Assembly (NCBI GenBank): GCA_033398695.1
Contig: CM065812.1
Span: 141,180,858 to 141,244,857 of the forward strand
Direction: 5' to 3'
DNA: 64,000 nucleotides
Source of the DNA: Orobanche coerulescens
Lineage: Eukaryota > Streptophyta > Magnoliopsida > Lamiales > Orobanchaceae
The position numbers and the translations under genes were made by a program. This document shows positions 33,901 through 47,510 of this stretch, piece after piece; positions within the stretch are counted from its first letter, which is position 1; each line of letters opens with the position of its first letter. The notes under the pieces are model-generated. The model was not told where the DNA came from. It was given only the letters and a program-made list of their open reading frames with translations, and did not search any database.

Positions 33901-34927
33901 GGCAGTCGGCCTATTTAAGGCCTGGCAGCGTTTTTCTTCAGCCATTTCTCACTTCTCTTCTTCTCTTCCGAGGCTTATGTTGTGCTAATCATGTAGAGAT
34001 GTTGTTGAACAATAAATCCATGAAGTTTTGAGGTTCATATCATCAATTATCCATCCTATAACATCCTCCGATCTACCGAATCAGGTCAGATTTCCTAGAA
34101 ATCTAATTTTGGGGAATTTGGGTGTTTTGGTTGTTTTCATCCGTTTAATCTGATTTAACTTAGGATTGTGATGGATTGATGATTATTTAGATGTTTTATA
34201 TCTTTTCCCTTGTTATTCCATGGTTGGGTCGTATCGATTCGTTGTTTTGGTCGAGTTCTTGATCGACGCCTTGAAGGTGTCCGGTAGAATGTCTTATAGA
34301 GGTTTTCGGGCGTTCTACGATTATCCTTCCTCGTATGATTGTTGATTTATGGATTATATGTTGTTAGGGTCGAGTTTCTTGCGAAGAAACCAAGTTGAAC
34401 CCTTCCGTTCGTTGTCGTTTTCCTTTTCGAAAACATCGGGCGTTTCAAGCTTCCGGTTGAGCCGTGTTCGTTGGGATACTTGCGTGCCGATTTTGAGGCA
34501 AGTACCTTGTCCATATAATTCTTGTTTTATGGATATGATAATTGGTGATCGTCTTTATATGTTTGTTTGATTGTTTGAAACGAGTTTTCAAAAGATTCGA
34601 TTAGTCTTGTTAAAGGCTCTCTTTCAAAACGCGTGTGTTTTGTAATTGTGTGGGTTGTAAGTGACTACGTGGATCTTTTGGATATGTTTGGAGTTTATGT
34701 GGTGTCTGATAATGCGTGTGTACATATATGGCTTCATTTCAATGTATTGCGGTTTTGACATGATGTGATGTTAGTTGTTACTCCTTTGAAAGGAGGTTGC
34801 GATGTTTAATGTTGTTTGGCCTCATAATCGATTATTGTTGTGTGCTTGTTATACGTGATGTGCCTCCGGGTAGGATTGTTGAATCTCCGGGATCCATACT
34901 TGCTAGTATGGGTCGGGCGAGACCGTA

Positions 34928-35287
34928 GGGTTATCCAATCGGGTATGTCTTGCGGGGACTCCGAGGTTCGTGGCTTGTTAGCCCGATGCCGAGATAACTT
35001 GTGGGGTTATCATCGGGTACGTCTTGCGGGGACTCCGAGGTTCGTGGCTTGTTAGCACGATGCCGGGATAACTTATGGTTGTGATTTGGTTGTGATGTAT
35101 GTGTCATGGGTTATCCAATCGGGTATGTCTTGCGGGGACTCCGAGGTTCGTGGCTTGTTATCCCGATGCCGGGATAACTAGTGGGGTTATCATCGGGTAC
35201 GTCTTGCGGGGACTCCGAGGTTCGTGGCTTGTTAGCCCGATGCCGGGATAACTTATGGTTGTGATATATGTTGTGATTTGTTTCGCT
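34928..35287 (+). repeat. 180-bp higher-order tandem repeat in LARD LTR
   Basis: Units containing gtcttgcggggactccgagg start at about 34928, 35004, 35108 and 35184 (spacing 76, 104, 76), making two 180-bp units. Each unit has inverted arms (GTTATC...ATCGGG / CCCGAT...GATAAC) and could fold on itself. Present in all three LTRs. Confidence 0.85.
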
Positions 35288-36129
35288 AGCCAGCTCGGGA
35301 GGGTCCTTCGAGGCCTCGGGTGGGATGTCTGTGGTAGCGTCCCGGTCCTAGGCGATGCGCGTGCGTGATTATGTTTCGTTGATTTTATGTCCGTTGAGGA
35401 CACGTGATGTTGGGCTCTGGCCCTGTGAATTGTTGTCGGTTTTCTATTTGCGAAAATAAAACCTTTGGGTTGTGACCCTGTTGATTTTGGAAAGAGAAGG
35501 ATTTGATAATCCTAATTTGTTTTCTATTAAAACTCCCGAGGGTATTTTAAACCATTTTGCAAACCATTCTAGTTATTTGTGATCTTTCGGATTTGGAAAG
35601 TTTTACTCAAATTCTTGCCTCGGGAAGTATTCATTTCGTGGTATTTTAATCTTTAAGAATTCCTGGTTATTGTTATTCGTGGAACTTGAATTATATGGCT
35701 CGTATTTGCACTTTGTATTTGCACTAGCAAAACAGTGGAGTTTTGCTAACCCCCGAGTATTCGGGGGGTGGATGTCTATTTTTGCATTCAGGTTTTGGAG
35801 CATAGCACAGGGTCGGCACGAAGGATGATGAAAGATGAACGATACTAATCACACGAGGATCCGTTGATGTCGTATTGGTCCAGTTGTATTTTCTTTTCCG
35901 ATGCGGTATCTTTTCCCCGTTGTACGGGAGTTTATTGTATTTTGACCCCTGCGTGGGTATGTGTTTGGAATTGAGTTGTATGTTATTATTGAAAGACCAA
36001 ATCGGTCTACTGAGTCATTTTAGCCTTAAAGGCGATGTTTAGTTGTTTGATTTTAGTTATCAGCCTGGTAGATCCTCGAGGAGAGGGTCTACGGCATGTA
36101 ATATCCCTGAGTGGATTGGGGGTGTTACA

Positions 36130-38896
36130 GAATGGTATCGGAGCTTAGGTTGTGGAAACCTAGGCTGTCGGGTCAGTGGTGTCTATTGAGTTTTTGTCTC
36201 GTCGGATTTTGTCTGACTAAGTCGTGTCGCGACGCGTCGTCTGAGTTGGTTTGTTGTGATTAGTATTGTGGGGCGATCGTCATCTTCGTGCGACCTGTGA
36301 ATGTAAGTCTCCCTTCTTTGTGTTGTGCCTCGTGTGACACGAGCTATTTTTTGATTATGAGTTAATTGACGGAATCCTCTTATGGATTTTGATTTCGTGA
36401 TACGTGATTATTTGACTCCCATTTTTCGCTCATATGAGGAGTAGTGTTCTGTCTTGTGCATGTTTGACTTTATTTCTTTTATCCGCTGCGTGAGTTCTTC
36501 TGTAATGGCTTTCGGTATTTTACCGACTGAGTTTTATTTCGAAAATCAATTCCCTTAACCGAGTTTTTGACATTATGGCCTTGATCGTTTTGGCGAAATT
36601 CTTATGACGGAATTTAGTATTTTGTAAATGGATTTTATGAGTTTTTGAAATATTACCGTCATCGGCCTTTTTGGCGTTTTTGTGAATGGTTTTTAGCCTG
36701 GTGGGTTCCGGTGCGGGACACACGGCGCTATAGTGTTCCGTGTAAGTACCTAAACTTTTTGGGCATTCTAGCCCATTGAATTATTTTTGAAAACCTTGAG
36801 TATCTTAGAAAATTAAAATTCGAGACGTACTTTTAAAACGAATTATTTTCTTGCGGTGTTTTCTAATGCCGCAATACATTTCAAAAAAATTCCGGTTGAG
36901 GACCAAAAATATTTTGAGATATTTTCAAATGCAGTTGCTTAGACCCAAGGGTCGAATATTTTTGAAAGTTTTTCACTAAAAGAAAGGTGTCCTCGTTTTT
37001 GTTCAAACGCAAGATGACTTTCAAAGTCTCGATAATGGTGTTTGTACTACTTTTTGTAAAATGATACTCAAGATCAACTCTTGTTTCCAAACTATTTTCA
37101 AAAGGTGGTTTTTGTTTTTAAAACCTATCATTTCTGTTTGCGGACCGGAAATGCGTGTATGGTTTTCGAACTTTCGTTACGGTGTTAACCCCGAATTGTG
37201 ATTGAATTGGTGGCATGAACGTCGAGGCGTTGCCACGCATTTGTTGTACTAGCCCTCTGTGAGAGGTGTGAACTGGTATTTACTGTTTGTCGCCTCGTGG
37301 TGATTTGCGTGTTGTCGCACGGGTGTGAGCTGTTGAAGCTTGAGTTGTACGTTTGTGTACATGTGTGATTGTTTCATAATGTTTGTAATTATGTGCTGGT
37401 TATTGTTCGGGCCGTTGAGGTCGCCGAACGATACCGTCGTTGCTGTAGTGTTTGTGTGTATTATTTTACGATGATAATCGTTGTATATGATATGTATTAT
37501 GATTCCTTGTTGTGCTGAGTTGGTATCTCCGCTATGTTGTTTTGCGACGTTATGCCCCATTGTATCTAGCATTTGTATTTTCGGTATGCCGAGCCAAGGC
37601 GTTTCAACCGTGATGTGCCGGGGCATGCACGTGTAAATTGTCCTTCTCGTCGGTAACACATTTCAAGTGTGGACTCGAGGGACACCGAATTGATTTTGCG
37701 AATTGGCTACCGAGACTTTCGGAGTTCGCGCTCAAAGACAAGTATCAGAATCGGCTTTGAGAGGCCTTCGAAGGATGTTTCTGTCGGTTGCTTGTTGTGT
37801 CGTCACCTTGATTTCGCTGTTGTGAGTTGCGGGGGCGACCTTCTTTTATAAGAGGTCGAATGTAGTACCCGTGTTGTTTTTAGACTCCTACATTTTCTCT
37901 TTCTCGATTCCATCGACTCGCTCGTGTTCGTTGATACTTTCTGAACTTGTTCTGTATTTCGGTTTCGTCGTTCGAACGAGCTGTGATCTTGTTTTGGGTC
38001 AATCTGGTTATCGCTGTGACTTTTTCGAGTTCGGTTTGATTCTTGTGAACCTTGTTCGGAAGTGACATCATCTGGTTTTACTAGTTCTCTTATTCGAAGT
38101 GGATTAGATTTTGAACTTCTATATTTTCGACTCTGTCGACTCGTTTATGTTCGTTAACATTTTCTGAGCTTGCCCTATCCCTTGCTTTTATTGATCGAAC
38201 GACTGTGGTGTTTCGAAATTACTCGTTTGTCGTTGTGACTTTTCAATTGCTATTCCCTTTCCTACGGATCTTATGTGAATCACATCTTGTTGCTTTTACC
38301 GGATCATATATTGTCTCGAGCCGAGACGTGAGCCTGAGAGTTGTTGTTTGAATTTTATTATTCTTCGTGATTCGAACATGATTGTTCGATTTTTGTTGTC
38401 TCGACCGTTGTGGTTCGATCGTTTGATTGTTCGGTTTTTGTTGATCTCGTTTCGTGATTGTTGAGCGTTCAGACTCCTTCCTAATTTCCTTATATTCGGG
38501 AAATTTGTCTCGTTTTCGATCTTCCAACCCTTGAGCGGTGGAATTCCGTATTTCTTCAGCGATTGGCTCACGTTTTAATTGATGTACCGTTGGGGTGGTC
38601 AATCATATTGATTTTCGTTCGTTGTGTTTTGTGATTGTTCGGATAATCGACTTGGTTGTATTACCTGTTTGATGACGCTTGTCACTTGTTGGTTTTATTA
38701 TTTCTCTATCGGTGGCGTTGTGTTGGTCGTCGTGGAGCGTGTTTTCACGCCGTATGTTCCGTTGCATTTCTTGCAACGCTTACCGTCAGCGCGAGTTTTC
38801 GGTTTTGGGTATCTCGTCGAAGTTTTCTCGACAGTGGATATTGCTTCTCCTACTTATTTTAAGTTTCGGACGAAACTTCTTTTAAGGAGGGTAGAA
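36130..38896 (+). other. LARD internal domain 1 (non-coding)
   Basis: Begins with the primer site TGGTATCGGAGC (36133-36144) and ends with the hairpin AAGTTTCG/CGAAACTT (38861-38878) and the tract AAGGAGGGTAGAA. In between I see no gag, protease, RT or integrase motif in any frame; frames of up to 136 codons are uncharacteristic and lie on the antisense strand. It probably serves as a packaged non-coding template. Confidence 0.85.
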
Positions 38897-41806
38897 TGTA
38901 ATACCCGTGATTTCGATTTCCTAATTTCTTTTTTCGGCGGAAGTCCGTTTTGACGACTCTCTCATGACCGCTTTCGTCATTCCGAGAATGATTTATTCTG
39001 CACTTTTGTCATCCGAGCTCGCTTTGATTGTCGCTTTTGTTGAGTTCCGTGCTTTTTAGCGGTTTTTCCGCACTTGAGTTCGATTCTTGCGAATCTCGTC
39101 CGAAAATGTTGTTTCGACTTTCTTGTAAGTTCATTTAATGTTATTATTCATGTTGCAAGCTTCGGTTTGGTTATTCGATCACGTATCGTGATTTTGGGGC
39201 GTTTTGGGCCATTTTCGTAATTTCCCAAAGTTTGGGGTAATTACTTTCCGTTGTCGAATTTCGAGCCTTCGGGTAGTCGGAATCGTGTGTTCTATTAGTG
39301 CTCGGATTCATCTTTTCGAGTACTTCGTAACCGTATCTTCGATTCGTACTCAGGTTCGGGTTTCGGGGTCGTTCGGGCCGTCGGAGTTGGTCCCGGCCGA
39401 GTCATGGCGGGCATGCTCGGGCCAGCCACTCGCCGAGTAACGCGCGGTAGTGACGGCGATACGCACGTAAGGCCGATTACGCACGTAAGGCCCTGGCCGT
39501 AACGCACGTAACGCCCGGCATTTTCCAGCAGGAGTTCGCCATGGCGATTCACGTAAGCCATGGCCGGGTTACGTACGTAACTCGCCGGCAATCGCCTATT
39601 TAAGGCTGGCGGCGTTTTCTTGACCCATTTCTCACTTCTCTTCTTCTCTTAGAGGCTTATGTTGTGCTAATCATGTAGAGATGTTGTTGAACAATAAATC
39701 CATGAAGTTTTGAGGTTCATATCATCAATTATCCATCCTATAACATCCTCCGATCTACCGAATCAGGTTAGATTTCCTAGAAATCTAATTTTGGGGAATT
39801 TGGGTGTTTTGGTTGTTTTCATCCGTTTAATCCGATTTAACTTAGGATTGTGATGGATTGATGATTATTTAGATGTTTTATATCTTTTCCCTTGTTATTC
39901 CATGGTTGGGTCGTATCGATTCGTTGTTTTGGTCGAGTTCTTGATCGACGCCTTGAAGGTGTCCGGTAGAATGTCTTATAGGGGTTTTCGGGCGTTCTAC
40001 GATTATCCTTCCTCGTATGATTGTTGATTTATGGATTATATGTTGTTAGGGTCGAGTTTCTTGCGAAGAAACCAAGTTGAACCCTTCCGTTCGTTGTCGT
40101 TTTCCTTTTCGAAAACATCGGGCGTTTGAAGCTTTCCGGTTGAGCCGTGTTCGTTGGGATACTTGCGTGCGATTTTGAGGCAAGTACCTTGTCCATATAA
40201 TTCTTGTTTTATGGATATGATAATTGGTGATCGTCTTTATATGTTTGTTTGATTGTTTGAAACGAGTTTTCAAAAGATTCGATTAGTCTTGTTAAAGGCT
40301 CTCTTTCAAAACGCGTGTGTTTTGTAATTGTGTGGGTTGTAAGTGACTACGTGGATCTTTTGGATATGTTTGGAGTTTATGTCGTGTCTGATAATGCGTG
40401 TGTACATATATGGCTTCATTTCAATGTATTGCGGTTTTGACATGATGTGATGTTAGTTGTTACTCCTTTGAAAGGAGGTTGCGATGTTTAATGTTGTTTG
40501 GCCTCATAATCGATTATTGTTGTGTGCTTGTTATACGTGATGTGCCTCCGGGTAGGATTGTTGAATCTCCGGATCCATACTTGCTAGTATGGGTCGGGCG
40601 AGACCGTAGGGTTATCCAATCGGGTATGTCTTGCGGGACTCCGAGGTTCGTGGCTTGTTAGCCCGATGCCGAGATAACTTGTGGGGTTATCATCGGCACG
40701 TCTTGCGGGGACTCCGAGGTTCGTGGCTTGTTAGCACGATGCCGGGATAACTTATGGTTGTGATTTGGTTGTGATGTATGTGTCATGGGTTATCCAATCG
40801 GGTATGTCTTGCGGGGACTCCGAGGTTCGTGGCTTGTTATCCCGATGCCGGGATAACTAGTGGGGTTATCATCGGGTACGTCTTGCGGGGACTCCGAGGT
40901 TCGTGGCTTGTTAGCCCGATGCCGGGATAACTTATGGTTGTGATATATGTTGTGATTTGTTTCGCTAGCCAGCTCGGGAGGGTCCTTCAAGGCCTCGGGT
41001 GGGATGTCTGTGGTAGCGTCCCGGTCCTAGGCGATGCGCGTGCGTGATTATGTTTCGTTGATTTTATGTCCGTTGAGGACACGTGATGTTGGGCTCTGGC
41101 CCTGTGAATTGTTGTCGGTTTTCTATTTGCGGAAATAAAACCTTTGGGTTGTGACCCTGTTGATTTTGGAAAGAGAAGGATTTGATAATCCTAATTTGTT
41201 TTCTATTAAAACTCCCGAGGGTATTTTAAACCATTTTGCAAACCATTCTAGTTATTTGTGATCTTTCGGATTTGGAAAGTTTTACTCAAATTCTTGCCTC
41301 GGGAAGTATTCATTTCGTGGTATTTTAATCTTTAAGAATTCCTGGTTATTGTTATTCGTGGAACTTGAATTATATGGCTCGTATTTGCACTTTGTATTTG
41401 CACTAGCAAAATAGTGGAGTTTTGCTAACCCCCGAGTATTCGGGGGGTGGATGTCTATTTTTGCATTCGTGTTTTGGAGCATTGCATGTGGTCGGCACGA
41501 AGGATGATGAAAGATGAACGATACTAATCACACGAGGATCCGTTGATGTCGTATTGGTCCTGTTGTATTTTCTTTTCCGATTCTGTATCTTTTCCCGTTA
41601 TACGGGAGTTTATTGTATTTTGACCCTGCGTGGGTATGTGTTTGGAATTGAGTTGTATGTTATTATTGAAAGACCAAATCGGTCTACTGAGTCATTTTAG
41701 CCTTAAAGGCGATGTTTAGTTGTTTGATTTTAGTTATCAGCCTGGTAGATCCTCGAGGAGAGGGTCTACGGCATGTAATATCCCTGAGTGGATTGGGGGT
41801 GTTACA
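38897..41806 (+). repeat. LARD LTR 2 (shared middle LTR)
   Basis: Same ends as LTR 1. It lies directly between the polypurine tract of internal domain 1 and the primer site of internal domain 2 (41810-41821), so it serves as 3' LTR of the first unit and 5' LTR of the second. Confidence 0.93.
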
Positions 41807-44571
41807 GAATGGTATCGGAGCTTAGGTTGTGGAAACCTAGGCTGTCGGGTCAGTGGTGTCTATTGAGTTTTTGTCTCGTCGGATTTTGTCTGACTAAGTC
41901 GTGTCGCGACGCGTCGTCTGAGTTGGTTTGTTGTGATTAGTATTGTGGGGCGATCGTCATCTTCGTGCGACCTGTGAATGTAAGTCTCCCTTCTTTGTGT
42001 TGTGCCTCGTGTGACACGAGCTATTTTTTGATTATGAGTTAATTGACGGAATCCTCTTATGGATTTTGATTTCGTGATACGTGATTATTTGACTCCCATT
42101 TTTCGTTCATATGAGGAGTAGTGTTGCTGTCTTGTGCATGTTTGACTTTATTTCTTTTATCCGCTGCGTGAGTTCTTCTGTAATGGCTTTCGGTATTTTA
42201 CCGACTGAGTTTTATTTCGAAAATCAATTCCCTTAACCGAGTTTTTGACATTATGGCCTTGATCGTTTTGGCGAAATTCTTATGACGGAATTTAGTATTT
42301 TGTAAATGGATTTTATGAGTTTTTGAAATATTACCGTCATCGGCCTTTTTGGCGTTTTTGTGAATGGTTTTTAGCCTGGTGGGTTCCGGTGCGGGACACA
42401 CGGCGCTATAGTGTTCCGTGTAAGTACCTAAACTTTTTGGGCATTCTAGCCCATTGAATTATTTTTGAAAACCTTGAGTATCTTAGAAAATTAAAATTCG
42501 AGACGTACTTTTAAAACGAATTATTTTCTTGCGGTGTTTTCTAATGCCGCAATACATTTCAAAAAAATTCCGGTTGAGGACCAAAAATATTTTGAGATAT
42601 TTTCAAATGCAGTTGCTTAGACCCAAGGGTCGAATATTTTTGAAAGTTTTTCACTAAAAGAAAGGTGTCCTCGTTTTTGTTCAAACGCAAGATGACTTTC
42701 AAAGTCTCGATAATGGTGTTTGTACTACTTTTTGTAAAATGATACTCAAGATCAACTCTTGTTTCCAAACTATTTTCAAAAGGTGGTTTTTGTTTTTAAA
42801 ACCTATCATTTCTGTTTGCGGACCGGAAATGCGTGTATGGTTTTCGAACTTTCGTTACGGTGTTAACCCCGAATTGTGATTGAATTGGTGGCATGAACGT
42901 CGAGGCGTTGCCACGCATTTGTTGTACTAGCCCTCTGTGAGAGGTGTGAACTGGTATTTACTGTTTGTCGCCTCGTGGTGATTTGCGTGTTGTCGCACGG
43001 GTGTGAGTGTTGTAGCTTGTGTTGTCGGTTTGTGTACTTGGGTGTTTGTTTCATATTGTTTGTAATTATGTCTTTGGTTATTGTTCGGGCCGTTGAGGTC
43101 GCAGAACGATACCGTCGTTGCTGTAGTGTTTGTGTGTATTATTTTACGATGATAATCGTTGTATATGATATGTATTATGATTCCTTGTTGTGCTGAGTTG
43201 GTATCTCCGCTATGTTGTTTTGCGACGTTATGCCCCATTGTATCTAGCATTTGTATTTTCGGTATGCCGAGCCAAGGCGTTTCAACCGTGATGTGCCGGG
43301 GCATGCACGTGTAAATTGTCCTTCTCGTCGGTAACACATTTCAAGTGTGGACTCGAGGGACACCGAATTCGGTTTTGCGAATTGGCTACGAGACTTTCGG
43401 AGTTCGCGCTTCAAGACAAGTATCGAATCGGCTTTGAGAGGCCTTCAAGGATGTTTCGTCGGTTGCTTGTTGTGTCGTCACCTTGATTTATTTGTTGTGA
43501 GTTGCGGGGGCGACCTTCTTTTATAAGAGGTCGAATGTAGTACCCGTGTTGTTTTTAGACTCCTACATTTTCTCTTTCTCGATTCCATCGACTCGCTCGT
43601 GTTCGTTGATACTTTCTGAACTTGTTCTGTATTTCGGTTTCGTCGTTCGAACGAGCTGTGATCTTGTTTTGGGTCAATCTGGTTATCATTGTGACTTTTT
43701 CGAGTTCGGTTTGATTCTTGTGAACCTTGTTCGGAAGTGACATCATCCGGTTTTACTAGTTCTCTTATTCGAAGTGGATTAGATTTTGAACTTCTATATT
43801 TTCGACTGCGACTCGTTTATGTTCGTTAACATTTTCTCGAGCTTGCCCTATCCCTTGCTTTTATTGATCGAACGATCGTGGTGTTTCAAATTACTCGCTT
43901 GTCGTTGTGACTTTTCAATTGCTATTCCCTTTCCTATGGATCTTATGTGAATCACATCTTGTTGCTTTTACGGATCATATATTGTCTCGAGCCGAGACGT
44001 GAGCCTGAGAGTTGTTGTTTGAATTTTATTATTCTTCGTGATTCGAACATGATTGTTCGATTTTTGTTGTCTCGACCGTTGTGGTTCGATCGTTTGATTG
44101 TTCGGTTTTTGTTGATCTCGTTTCGTGATTGTTGAGCGTTCAGACTCCTTCCTAATTTCCTTATATTCGGGAAATTTGTCTCGTTTTCAATCTTCCAACC
44201 CTTGAGCGGTGGAATTCCGTATTTCTTCAGCGATTGGCTCACGTTTTAATTGATGTACCGTTTGGGTGGTCAATCATATTGATTTTCGTTCGTTGTGTTT
44301 TGTGATTGTTCGGATAATCGACTTGGTTGTATTACCTGTTTGATGACGCTTGTCACTTGTTGGTTTTATTATTTCTCTATCGGTGGCGTTGTGTTGGTCG
44401 TCGTGGAGCGTGTTTTCACGCCGTATGTTCCGTTGCATTTCTTGCAACGTTTCGCCGTCGGGCGCGAGTTTTCGGTTTTTGGGTATCTCGTCGAGTTTTC
44501 CTGACAGTGGATATTGCTTCTCCCTACTTATTTTAAGTTTCGGGACGAAACTTCTTTTAAGGAGGGTAGAA
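41807..44571 (+). other. LARD internal domain 2 (non-coding)
   Basis: 2765 bp, nearly identical to internal domain 1, with primer site at 41810-41821 and hairpin arms at 44535-44542 and 44546-44553 (loop GGA). No genes. Confidence 0.85.
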
Positions 44572-47510
44572 TGTAATACCCGTGATTTCGATTTCCGGTA
44601 ATTTCTTTTTTTTCGGCGGAAGTCCGTTTTGACGACTCTCTCATGACCGTTTCGTCATTCCGAGAATGATTAATTCTGCACTTTTTGTCATCCGAGCTCG
44701 TTTCAGTGTCGTTTTGTTGAGTTCCGTGCTTTTTAGCGGTTTTTCCGCACTTGAGTTCGATTCTTGCGAATCTCGTCCGAAAATGTTGTTTCGACTTTCT
44801 TGTAAGTTCATTTAATGTTATTATTCATGTTGCAAGCTTCGGTTTGGTTATTCGATCACGTATCGTGATTTTGGGGCGTTTTGGGCCATTTTCGTAATTT
44901 CCCAAAGTTTGGGGTAATTACTTTCCGTTGTCGAATTTCGAGCCTTCGGGTAGTCGGAATCGTGTGTTCTATTAGTGCTCGGATTCATCTTTTCGAGTAC
45001 TTCGTAACCGTATCTTCGATTCGTACTCAGGTTCGGGTTTGGTCGTTCGGGCCGTCGGAGTTGGTCCGGCCGAGTCATGGCGGGCATGCTCGGGCCAGCG
45101 TACCGCCGAGTAACGCGGCGGTAGTGGCCGGCGATTCGTCGTAAGGCCGATTCGACGTAAGGCCTCGGCCGTAACGCGTAACGCGTTCCGCATTTTCAGG
45201 CAGGAGTTCGGCCATGGCGATTACGCACGTAAGCCATGGCCGATTCGTCGTAAGCCATGGCCGGTTACGTACGTAACCCGGCCGGTAGTCGGCCTATTTA
45301 AGGCCTGGCAGCGTTTTTCTTCAGCCATTTCTCACTTCTCTTCTTCTCTTCCGAGGCTTATGTTGTGCTAATCATGTAGAGATGTTGTTGAACAATAAAT
45401 CCATGAAGTTTTGAGGTTCATATCATCAATTATCCATCCTATAACATCCTCCGATCTACCGAATCAGGTCAGATTTCCTAGAAATCTAATTTTGGGGAAT
45501 TTGGGTGTTTTGGTTGTTTTCATCCGTTTAATCCGATTTAACTTAGGATTGTGATGGATTGATGATTATTTAGATGTTTTATATCTTTTCCCTTGTTATT
45601 CCATGGTTGGGTCGTATCGATTCGTTGTTTTGGTCGAGTTCTTGATCGACGCCTTGAAGGTGTCCGGTAGAATGTCTTATAGGGGTTTTCGGGCGTTCTA
45701 CGATTATCCTTCCTCGTATGATTGTTGATTTATGGATTATATGTTGTTAGGGTCGAGTTTCTTGCGAAGAAACCAAGTTGAACCCTTCCGTTCGTTGTCG
45801 TTTTCCTTTTCGAAAACATCGGGCGTTTCGAAGCTTTCCGGTTGAGCCGTGTTCGTTGGGATACTTGCGTGCCGATTTTGAGGCAAGTACCTTGTCCATA
45901 TAATTCTTGTTTTATGGATATGATAATTGGTGATCGTCTTTATATGTTTGTTTGATTGTTTGAAACGAGTTTTCAAAAGATTCGATTAGTCTTGTTAAAG
46001 GCTCTCTTTCAAAACGCGTGTGTTTTGTAATTGTGTGGGTTGTAAGTGACTACGTGGATCTTTTGGATATGTTTGGAGTTTATGTGGTGTCTGATAATGC
46101 GTGTGTACATATATGGCTTCATTTCAATGTATTGCGGTTTTGACATGATGTGATGTTAGTTGTTACTCCTTTGAAAGGAGGTTGCGATGTTTAATGTTGT
46201 TTGGCCTCATAATCGATTATTGTTGTGTGCTTGTTATACGTGATGTGCCTCCGGGTAGGATTGTTGAATCTCAGGATCCATACTTGCTAGTATGGGTCGG
46301 GCGAGACCGTAGGGTTATCCAATCGGGTATGTCTTGCGGGGACTCCGAGGTTCGTGGCTTGTTAGCCCGATGCCGAGATAACTTGTGGGGTTATCATCGG
46401 CACGTCTTGCGGGACTCCGAGGTTCGTGGCTTGTTAGCACGATGCCGGGATAACTTATGGTTGTGATTTGGTTGTGATGTATGTGTCATGGGTTATCCAA
46501 TCGGGTATGTCTTGCGGGGACTCCGAGGTTCGTGGCTTGTTATCCCGATGCCGGGATAACTAGTGGGGTTATCATCGGCACGTCTTGCGGGGACTCCGAG
46601 GTTCGTGGCTTGTTAGCCCGATGCCGGGATAACTTATGGTTGTGATATATGTTGTGATTTGTTTCGCTAGCCAGCTCGGGAGGGTCCTTCGAGGCCTCGG
46701 GTGGGATGTCTGTGGTAGCGTCCCGGTCCTAGGCGATGCGCGTGCGTGATTATGTTTCGTTGATTTTATGTCCGTTGAGGACACGTGATGTTGGGCTCTG
46801 GCCCTGTGAATTGTTTTCGGTTTTCTATTTGCGAAAATAAAACCTTTGGGTTGTGACCCTGTTGATTTTGGAAAGAGAAGGATTTGATAATCCTAATTTG
46901 TTTTCTATTAAAACTCCCGAGGGTATTTTAAACCATTTTGCAAACCATTCTAGTTATTTGTGATCTTTCGGATTTGGAAAGTTTTACTCAAATTCTTGCC
47001 TCGGGAAGTATTCGTTTCGTAGTATTTTAATCTTTAAGAATTCCTGGTTATTGTTATTCGTGGAACTTGAATTATATGGCTCGTATTTGCACTTTGTATT
47101 TGCACTAGCAAAACAGTGAAGTTTTGCTAACCCCCGAGTATTCGGGGGGTGGATGTCTATTTTTGCATTCAGGTTTTGGAGCATAGCACAGGGTCGGCAC
47201 GAAGGATGATGAAAGATGAACGATACTAATCACACGAGGATCCGTTGATGTCGTATTGGTCCAGTTGTATTTTCTTTTCCGATGCGGTATCTTTTCCCCG
47301 TTGTACGGGAGTTTATTGTATTTTGACCCCTGCGTGGGTATGTGTTTGGAATTGAGTTGTATGTTATTATTGAAAGACCAAATCGGTCTACTGAGTCATT
47401 TTAGCCTTAAAGGCGATGTTTAGTTGTTTGATTTTAGTTATCAGCCTGGTAGATCCTCGAGGAGAGGGTCTACGGCATGTAATATCCCTGAGTGGATTGG
47501 GGGTGTTACA
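44572..47510 (+). repeat. LARD LTR 3
   Basis: Ends GTGTTACA at 47510, followed by the target-site copy GATGT. Confidence 0.93.

Larger units (their letters stand above)
33197..36129 (+). repeat. LARD LTR 1
   Basis: TGTAATACCCGTG to GGTGTTACA. It contains a TTACGYACGTAA array (33765-33895), TATA-like tatttaag (33912), many short hairpins (33280-33294, 33361-33373, 33384-33397, 33480-33494), a 180-bp tandem repeat (34928-35287), and the ACT-AGCAAAAC-loop-GTTTTGCT-AACCCC module at 35723-35753. Confidence 0.93.
33197..47510 (+). mobile_element. Gene-free gypsy derivative (LARD) in LTR-int-LTR-int-LTR tandem form
   Basis: Three LTRs (33197-36129, 38897-41806, 44572-47510; 2933, 2910 and 2939 bp) separate two near-identical internal domains (36130-38896 and 41807-44571). 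GATGT occurs once on each outer side (33192-33196 and 47511-47515), showing one original insertion later expanded by a unit. Primer sites and polypurine tracts are kept but no gag or pol is present. LTR start (TGTAATACCCG), LTR end (GTGTTACA) and the pre-polypurine hairpin match element A, so a Tekay-type element is the likely helper. Confidence 0.92.

Noticed and set aside
37249..37659. 136-codon minus-strand frame in the LARD interior, also present in the second unit
   Set aside because: Repeated only because the unit is duplicated; composition follows the T/G-rich sense strand and no family motif is seen.
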